DNA from: Planctomycetaceae bacterium UBA2671 | GTDB taxonomy: Bacteria > Planctomycetota > Planctomycetia > Planctomycetales > Planctomycetaceae | Assembly: GCA_002359185.1 (NCBI GenBank) | Contig: DEML01000070.1 | Span: 1-11,805 of the forward strand | Direction of reading: 5' to 3' | Length of the DNA: 11,805 nucleotides | Part shown: positions 8,701 through 11,805 of the stretch, piece by piece | Layout of the letters: each line of letters opens with the position of its first letter | How positions within the stretch are numbered: the stretch's first letter is position 1 | The notes under the pieces: model-generated | Seen by the model: only the letters and a program-made list of their open reading frames with translations | What the model was told of the DNA's origin: nothing | Databases searched by the model: none | Position numbers and translations under genes: made by a program

Positions 8701-9605
8701 GTTCGACCGGCATCCAATGCTCGCACCACATTGGGGTGAACTAAATGGGAGGAGAGTTCGATTTCACGATGGAAATAAAAGAGGAGATGATTCTTTTCTT
8801 TGCTTTCTTCAGAAGTCGGAGTCAACTGACTCGAAGATCCGGAACCGTATGTCGAGGAACGTTGACTCTGTCTATACATTTTAATGGCACGCAGATTTCC
8901 ACGACGCAAATACCGATGCCGCCCCACATAAATTTTTCCCATGCCCCCTTGCTTGAGAAAACTGATCAGCTTGTAATTTCCGAAGATTAACTTCTTGCAA
9001 CTGACATAATTAACAGATCGAGAAATAATGAAATGAGCAGTCTCGCTATCCTCAAAGCTGGCAGCCAGTCGCCTTTGATAATGTTCAATGATCTTTTCAG
9101 CATCAGCATCAAAAAAATCATCCATACTGTGATTTTGTTGAAGTTCTTCCCGAATCAGCAAGCCAACCAGTATTCCGATTTCCTGTGGATCATTCAATTC
9201 ACTGTGATCAGCGATCGCGTTCTCAAGATGATCTTCAATTTTTGGCGAGTGACCAGGCCGAAATTGTTCCTGAAAACCTAGAAGGACATCCTGATACTGC
9301 TTGCTGATTTTTGAAGTCAACCGAGAATAATTTTCCTCAATCGGATCGCTATTTTCCAGCACCTTCCCATAGTTAGAGGCAAATTCATCGAATAGCTGCG
9401 ATTCATTTTGATGAATGCGGGTGATCGTCTGCTGGTAATTTTCCAACTCGACCGAAGTCTGAACTGGATTCTCATCTTCCTGTAAATTTGGATCATGCAT
9501 GGAATTCTCAGCGACCTTACTGTCGTGAGTAGGTAACTCTCTCCGTTCTTCCGAAGAAGCTTCGGTCGTCTCCTGCAATCTATGAATTTGACTCTCAGAT
9601 GACAT
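5745..9605 (-). CDS. Membrane-anchored Ser/Thr kinase with long helical (TPR-like) C-terminal region
   Basis: This 1286-residue protein likely senses a signal through its C-terminal part and phosphorylates cytosolic targets. Residues 1-200 are acidic and helical. The kinase domain, about 213-545, has GGMGKIYVG (G220-G223), K242 in AIKM, alpha-C E281, HRDIKPEN (H372, D374, K376), DWG in place of DFG (D396), PPEQ (E437) and RADYYALG. All catalytic residues are kept. A Ser/Thr-rich insert (about 246-270) separates beta-3 from alpha-C. One transmembrane helix (about 573-590, FWLVASILICFSFLTF) follows basic residues. The remaining ~695 residues are mostly helical with TPR-like pairs around 940-1030, and should lie outside the cytoplasmic membrane. 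It is the first gene of a three-gene overlapping operon. The ATG at 9605 has only a weak GGA upstream. Family certain; ligand unknown. Confidence 0.9.
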   Translation of the reverse strand: MSSESQIHRLQETTEASSEERRELPTHDSKVAENSMHDPNLQEDENPVQTSVELENYQQTITRIHQNESQLFDEFASNYGKVLENSDPIEENYSRLTSKISKQYQDVLLGFQEQFRPGHSPKIEDHLENAIADHSELNDPQEIGILVGLLIREELQQNHSMDDFFDADAEKIIEHYQRRLAASFEDSETAHFIISRSVNYVSCKKLIFGNYKLISFLKQGGMGKIYVGRHRYLRRGNLRAIKMYRQSQRSSTYGSGSSSQLTPTSEESKEKNHLLFYFHREIELSSHLVHPNVVRALDAGRTREGDPFLALEFIEGLNLKQISELMSSEKMHEYQREHGYPIRHGFPVGFVVEIIMQTSVALQYAHGANVVHRDIKPENIMITLSHSENGVVKILDWGVAMTLKSEKQSEDSTLDVEELIKKMGKERVGTEHYMPPEQWANAKLVDHRADYYALGSMMYQLLHPQFEAPFEKGKDGKRSSTIKVMNAAQCEKRPELPNAREIPQAIRKAYKKLMAIDPQDRYESLEDLQRDLRPFQNRYEFDCVISDLQSVTTNSRLPRPPQPVVPLWKRKSFWLVASILICFSFLTFQRYQQPRYLGASTIPFLKDELILEHIPYLTPGMRNYIYQKADHRDQKIGEVYLAGLSQALLSTQMDEVLNQYAKIHSVFVKHNDGKTIGRDHDLLVNYYSRAVTTQNGEAKSQSLDGMKAVLDDFLKPLKKQSGTQRFANEPEQFVQGKIRQDDLDAVELHSLALMLRTLLDNKRLPEAFQQQSHTEAGSAEQSAVLMIYFLYYEAINSYERSSPELASTCALEMAGWQDRYSRIFEVLSEKGINTKNFKKPVALLHEYQLKVQENSQLTNAVFECQIAKAMAAQNADRSQSVGIGHTDLQQDLIPHQTVIEHFNLAIDYLDAHLNSVPFRNIALTCEDPESYHGDLHNLHPLRAWILREKGLYLLDENRYSNARSLFKISRINCQMSVDQSNDMLPDYLNACKGEAICSLFSEDFDRAQSIFNNMYDHSMLLGKQGHNIFRSNTLSGDQNEVLSGFDAESLRQRLPSNLEYYGDFAVVKSLIHKYRDQVQPHTLQPQSLSPSLTYLSSLKSHYENNFHLSPATCYYTYRTYYKYKLACVIFGVEETPELYDPEIISIQKVLLDPDNAASHSSQAHLKSLVELCEMAAETGQCDNEKFNSAIHELQYYKGDLEHYLYSRIPILLAIVDFIDDETNYFKSESNRNAMENYLTEVYQFLRSTHPEQDEDNSRYAYEMIILHLQEKLGTESPSQITFLGTN

Positions 9606-9965
9606 TTATTTTTTCCGGCGAAGAAACACGCAATGAAACTGACGCGTGTCCACGTATCCTGTCAGACCAAATCGACAATTACAACTCAGATTATTGGAAT
9701 TTAACCGATTTGTTCCCTTTATTAGATTTACCCTGACAATTAGTAAAAATAGGAAAATTTTCTCACGATCTACAGATCATTACTGAATGAGAATCAGGGG
9801 TGATGAAAAGAAGTCAATTGTCTACGCATAGATTATTTGGATCACAAATTTAGTGATTCATAGAGTCGTTTATACCAGCAGGAATTCTGTTTAAGAGTTA
9901 CAGCACCTTATTCGATAATCTTAGACCAGTTCGTAACCAGATGTTTGCGAACTGCATTATTTTCG
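9606..9965. other. Intergenic region upstream of the kinase operon
   Basis: This 360-base, AT-rich gap separates the permease stop from the kinase operon start, both leftward. It should contain the operon promoter on the minus strand, but no convincing -35/-10 pair was found. A 6-base inverted repeat (ACACGC at 9626-9631, GCGTGT at 9644-9649) lies in the probable leader just before the kinase ATG. A stronger hairpin at 9927-9954 is listed separately. No gene is supported. Confidence 0.5.
9927..9954 (-). terminator. Candidate hairpin after the EamA permease
   Basis: CAGTTCG (9927-9933) and CGAACTG (9948-9954) form a perfect 7-base stem around a 14-base loop, which can be extended by an inner AAC/GTT pairing. 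It lies 11 bases past the permease stop. A clear T-run is lacking in the minus direction, so intrinsic termination is uncertain; mRNA end protection is an alternative. Confidence 0.4.
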
Positions 9966-10889
9966 CTACTCCGTTAGACCATCTTCCACTTTCGCGACTC
10001 GTGGTTTTCCCTGCAGGACAAGCCCCAGCCCGGCCAAAACACACAGGCTTCCCAGAATCATCCTCAACGTCAGAGGCTCCGAGAGAAACACCACCCCGGC
10101 CAATATTCCCAGGGCAGGCGCCAGTAACTGGAACGGAGTCAAATCGTGCGGGTTGTGACGGGAAAGTAGACTTGTCCACAGCAGCGATCCTAGGGCTGAA
10201 ACCATTATTCCCTGATAACAGACAGCCAGCAAAGCCGCATTGTTCCATTTGATTTCTGCATGCTCAAAGAGAAAACTGAGAATTCCGCAAATTAAACTCG
10301 TCAAAACCGTCGTCCAGAAGACCAGGGGGGCTGATTCGAGTTTGAGAAGTAAATATCGCACCAAAGCAACTTTGAGCCCGATCGCAGCTGCGGAAAACAG
10401 AACTAATATTTCTCCAGCTAAAGTGGACTCTTCCGGCGAATACAAAATGAGGACCACTCCCATAAATGCAATGAGAAGGCTGATCGATTGTTTGATCGAA
10501 ATCCGAGAATCGACCAGCAGCAGACTACAGAAAATGGCTGAAAACAGAGGAAAACTATTCACGAGAATCATGCTGCGAGAGGAAGTGGTTCCCTCCGTTC
10601 CAAATACAAACAGCACCATCGATATGCAGACAAACAAGGCATTCATCAGAACATAACAGAATTTTCCCGGGTCCAGCCGAAACGAACTTCCAGTCCAGAG
10701 CATCCATCCGAAAAGAAAGGGAATAGCAATCAGATGACGAAGAGACACAATCAAATAAGGAGGAAGTTCCAGCACAGCCAGTTTGACAGCAATCCCCTGA
10801 CCAGACCAGATCACCGCGCACAACAACGCCAGCAGTAGCGAACCGGTCTTGAGCGGCTGCTGACGATGGTCAAAGCTGGACACAATCAC
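9966..10889 (-). CDS. EamA/DMT-superfamily permease
   Basis: The 307-residue product is an inner-membrane protein of the drug/metabolite transporter superfamily, exporting or exchanging an unidentified small metabolite. It reads as about ten hydrophobic helices in two EamA repeats (about 16-150 and 160-290). Each repeat shows family-like features: WSGQGIAVK and SLRHLIAIPFLF in the first, LTPFQLLAPALGILAG and SEPLTLRMILGSLCVLAGL in the second. The length is typical. The first in-frame start is GTG at 10889, but the AGAAGG upstream is only 3 bases away; a second GTG at 10883 has a spacing of 9 bases and may be the true start. The short charged tail (KPRVAKVEDGLTE) is cytosolic. It appears monocistronic. 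Confidence 0.9.
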   Translation of the reverse strand: MIVSSFDHRQQPLKTGSLLLALLCAVIWSGQGIAVKLAVLELPPYLIVSLRHLIAIPFLFGWMLWTGSSFRLDPGKFCYVLMNALFVCISMVLFVFGTEGTTSSRSMILVNSFPLFSAIFCSLLLVDSRISIKQSISLLIAFMGVVLILYSPEESTLAGEILVLFSAAAIGLKVALVRYLLLKLESAPLVFWTTVLTSLICGILSFLFEHAEIKWNNAALLAVCYQGIMVSALGSLLWTSLLSRHNPHDLTPFQLLAPALGILAGVVFLSEPLTLRMILGSLCVLAGLGLVLQGKPRVAKVEDGLTE

Positions 10890-10942
10890 AAACCTTCTTA
10901 TTGAATATGCAAATCGTTACTCAAATGCCATCGTGACAACCT

Positions 10943-10984
10943 GACATAGCGAATGCAATTCCTGAAATTAAGAAGCGTTATGTC
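10943..10984. repeat. Imperfect inverted repeat upstream of the permease
   Basis: GACATAGCG (10943-10951) pairs with CGTTATGTC (10976-10984), 8 of 9 positions matching, around a 24-base loop that itself contains AATT/AATT. It lies 54 to 95 bases before the permease start. It could be an operator or a degenerate recombination site. The rest of 10890-11092 has no gene, only a small CAAGG/CCTTG hairpin at 11052-11068. Confidence 0.3.
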
Positions 10985-11092
10985 GAAATCCATTTCTGAC
11001 AATATCCTGACCAGTCAGAGTTGCAAAATTCACTTCCCGAAGCTCTGTATCCAAGGCCCAACACCTTGATAGATATTAATGAAAGTTAAATT

Positions 11093-11329
11093 TTAAGTTG
11101 AAAGAGCGACATCTTTCTCCACCGCCAGCCAGGTCAAATAGTGTTCGACATCTGCCTTTCCCATAACACGGGGATTTCGCCAGACTCCATGATGGCAGTC
11201 TCGATGAACGTAGAAAATGCTCCACATAGGGATACAAGCCTGTTCAGTCCGGTAAGAGAAATGGTTGGTTCTAAATTTTAAACGTAACCGATCAATCAAC
11301 TTACGCGAAGTGGTTGAGAGAAGCTTCAT
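11093..11329 (-). pseudogene. Truncated integron-type tyrosine recombinase (N-terminal domain only)
   Basis: This remnant encodes the SAM-like core-binding N-terminal domain of an IntI-like tyrosine recombinase and nothing more. Recognisable parts are KLIDRLRLKFRTNHFSYRTEQA, quoted here as RLRLKFRTNHFSYRTEQA, and later RNPRVMGKADVEHYLTW and LAVEKDVALST, which match the usual order. The frame stops right after ALST, where the family normally continues with QNQ, so the whole catalytic domain with its Arg-His-Arg-Tyr residues is gone. Between 11236 and 11210 the frame appears disturbed: reading a shifted frame gives YPYVEHFLR, which fits the family far better than the in-frame residues, and the original frame then resumes at HRD. 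Two compensating indels are therefore likely. The ATG at 11329 fits the family start; a GTG at 11359 is an alternative. It cannot be an active recombinase. Confidence 0.75.
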
Positions 11330-11373
11330 CGTTAGATCCGCTGTCAAAGAGATTCTCACAAGCGGTTTGCTGG

Positions 11374-11403
11374 TTGACAGGTATCGATCCTTCAGTGAAT
11401 AAT
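11374..11403 (+). promoter_or_regulatory. Near-consensus sigma-70 promoter, candidate integron Pc
   Basis: TTGACA (11374-11379, full match) is followed after 18 bases by AATAAT (11398-11403, five of six). It starts 45 bases outside the integrase remnant ATG and points away from it, toward the membrane-protein gene at 11499. This is the placement and direction of a cassette promoter (Pc) in an integron. Confidence 0.6.
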
Positions 11404-11466
11404 GATCAGATGTGTTATTCAGAATATCAAAAATTATTAGATAGAAGTTAATTTTGTCTATTAATT

Positions 11467-11494
11467 AGTTAGCTGACTATAGGCGAGCCTAACT
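11467..11494. other. Candidate recombination core sites (attI/attC-like)
   Basis: AGTTAG (11467-11472) and CTAACT (11489-11494) form a perfect 6-base inverted repeat just before the gene at 11499. Within it, GTTAGCT (11468-11474) is one base from the integron core GTTRRRY, and GCCTAAC (11487-11493) fits the opposite-arm pattern RYYYAAC exactly. Their order is not that of a single complete attC, so this could be an attI end abutting a partial attC arm, or chance. Its location between the promoter and the first cassette-like gene is what makes it worth noting. Confidence 0.35.
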
Positions 11495-11498
11495 GACG

Positions 11499-11805
11499 AT
11501 GGCAACGATCAACGCCCTGTTCATTCTGGTGCTGTGCCTTATTGGGTTCGGCGTCTATTCCATTTTCGCTATCCCCCTTTGGTTGGTCACCGGTGACCGG
11601 CTCCTTTACCGGCGAAACAGCCCGAATCGACTGCTGGTTGGTCTTATCGCTCTTCCAACGCTTTACGTCATGCTGCTTTTTGCGGGCTACACATGGGCGA
11701 CTCGTCCCGCTGCCATCTTTGAAATGGCATTCAATTTCAAGCCTTCCGCCGAAGTTGAGTTTCATGCGTCCTATCATTACGTACTAAATGACCGTGCGCG
11801 ATTAT
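11499..11805 (+). CDS. Small membrane protein, partial at the window edge, probable gene cassette
   Basis: An open frame of 102 codons runs from ATG 11499 off the end of the window without a stop. I do not recognise a family. Residues 4-30 and about 45-67 are hydrophobic and form two membrane helices separated by a basic loop (DRLLYRRNSPNR), which should be cytosolic; the sequence after residue 70 (TRPAAIFEMAF and onward) would then be outside. No strong Shine-Dalgarno is visible; GGCGAG lies 11 bases upstream. Its composition differs sharply from its flank: 65 of the first 120 bases are G or C, against 13 of 60 at 11401-11460. Position after the candidate Pc and opposite the integrase remnant suggests it is the first cassette of an integron. 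The antisense frame is a shadow. Confidence 0.7.
   Translation, partial: MATINALFILVLCLIGFGVYSIFAIPLWLVTGDRLLYRRNSPNRLLVGLIALPTLYVMLLFAGYTWATRPAAIFEMAFNFKPSAEVEFHASYHYVLNDRARL

Noticed and set aside
9626..9649. ACACGC/GCGTGT inverted repeat in the kinase leader as a riboswitch or terminator
   Set aside because: A 6-base stem with a 12-base loop and no T-run is close to what chance gives. It is noted only within the intergenic description.
10968..11054. 29-codon minus-strand frame starting at TTG (LREVNFATLTGQDIV)
   Set aside because: It looks vaguely protein-like but has no Shine-Dalgarno, no good start and no recognised family. It overlaps the hairpin at 10943-10984.
11056..11091. GCCCAAC followed by GTTAAAT as a possible attC site beside the integrase truncation
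   Set aside because: Both ends fit the core patterns, but they are only 36 bases apart overall and the inner arms do not pair, so a functional attC is not supported.
11469..11777. 102-codon minus-strand frame at the right end
   Set aside because: The opposite strand encodes a protein with two clear membrane helices and runs on past the window. The minus frame is charged, low in recognisable structure and crosses the candidate core sites.

Overview
The window looks like chromosomal DNA of a planctomycete (Planctomycetota), of moderate GC content. This rests on a secreted type I sulfatase with a C-terminal beta-rich extension, two Hanks-type Ser/Thr kinases of the planctomycete style (one with a membrane anchor and a very long helical C-terminus), and terse overlapping operon junctions. 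Genus cannot be fixed from sequence alone. No rRNA, tRNA, CRISPR array or intact transposase is visible.

Layout from left to right. A leftward sulfatase gene (168-2069) is separated by a 492-base divergent gap from a rightward cytosolic Ser/Thr kinase (GTG start 2562, ends 4055). The gap is not empty: the kinase reading frame stays open back to 2334, and one extra T in the T-run at 2345-2349 would join it to an ATG at 2326. Convergent to this kinase is a tight leftward operon of three overlapping genes: a 1286-residue membrane-anchored Ser/Thr kinase (9605 to 5745), a GNAT-fold acyltransferase-like protein (5745 to 5131) and a glutamate-cysteine-ligase-like carboxylate-amine ligase (5138 to 4095). 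A 360-base gap with a hairpin follows, then a leftward EamA/DMT-type permease (10889 to 9966).

The right end looks like a degraded integron. A leftward integrase gene keeps only its N-terminal SAM-like domain, with a mid-domain frame disturbance and then truncation (11329 to 11093). It faces away from a near-consensus promoter reading right (TTGACA at 11374, AATAAT at 11398, 18-base spacer). An AT-rich stretch with candidate core sites follows. Then a distinctly GC-richer open reading frame for a small membrane protein starts at 11499 and runs off the window. Gene order, strand and promoter placement match integrase / Pc / attI / first cassette.

How the genes may work together (inference): the kinase-acyltransferase-ligase operon suggests sensing through a membrane kinase coupled to acylation and ATP-dependent amide ligation of a small molecule or peptide. 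The convergent second kinase could belong to the same circuit. The sulfatase and permease look like independent functions.
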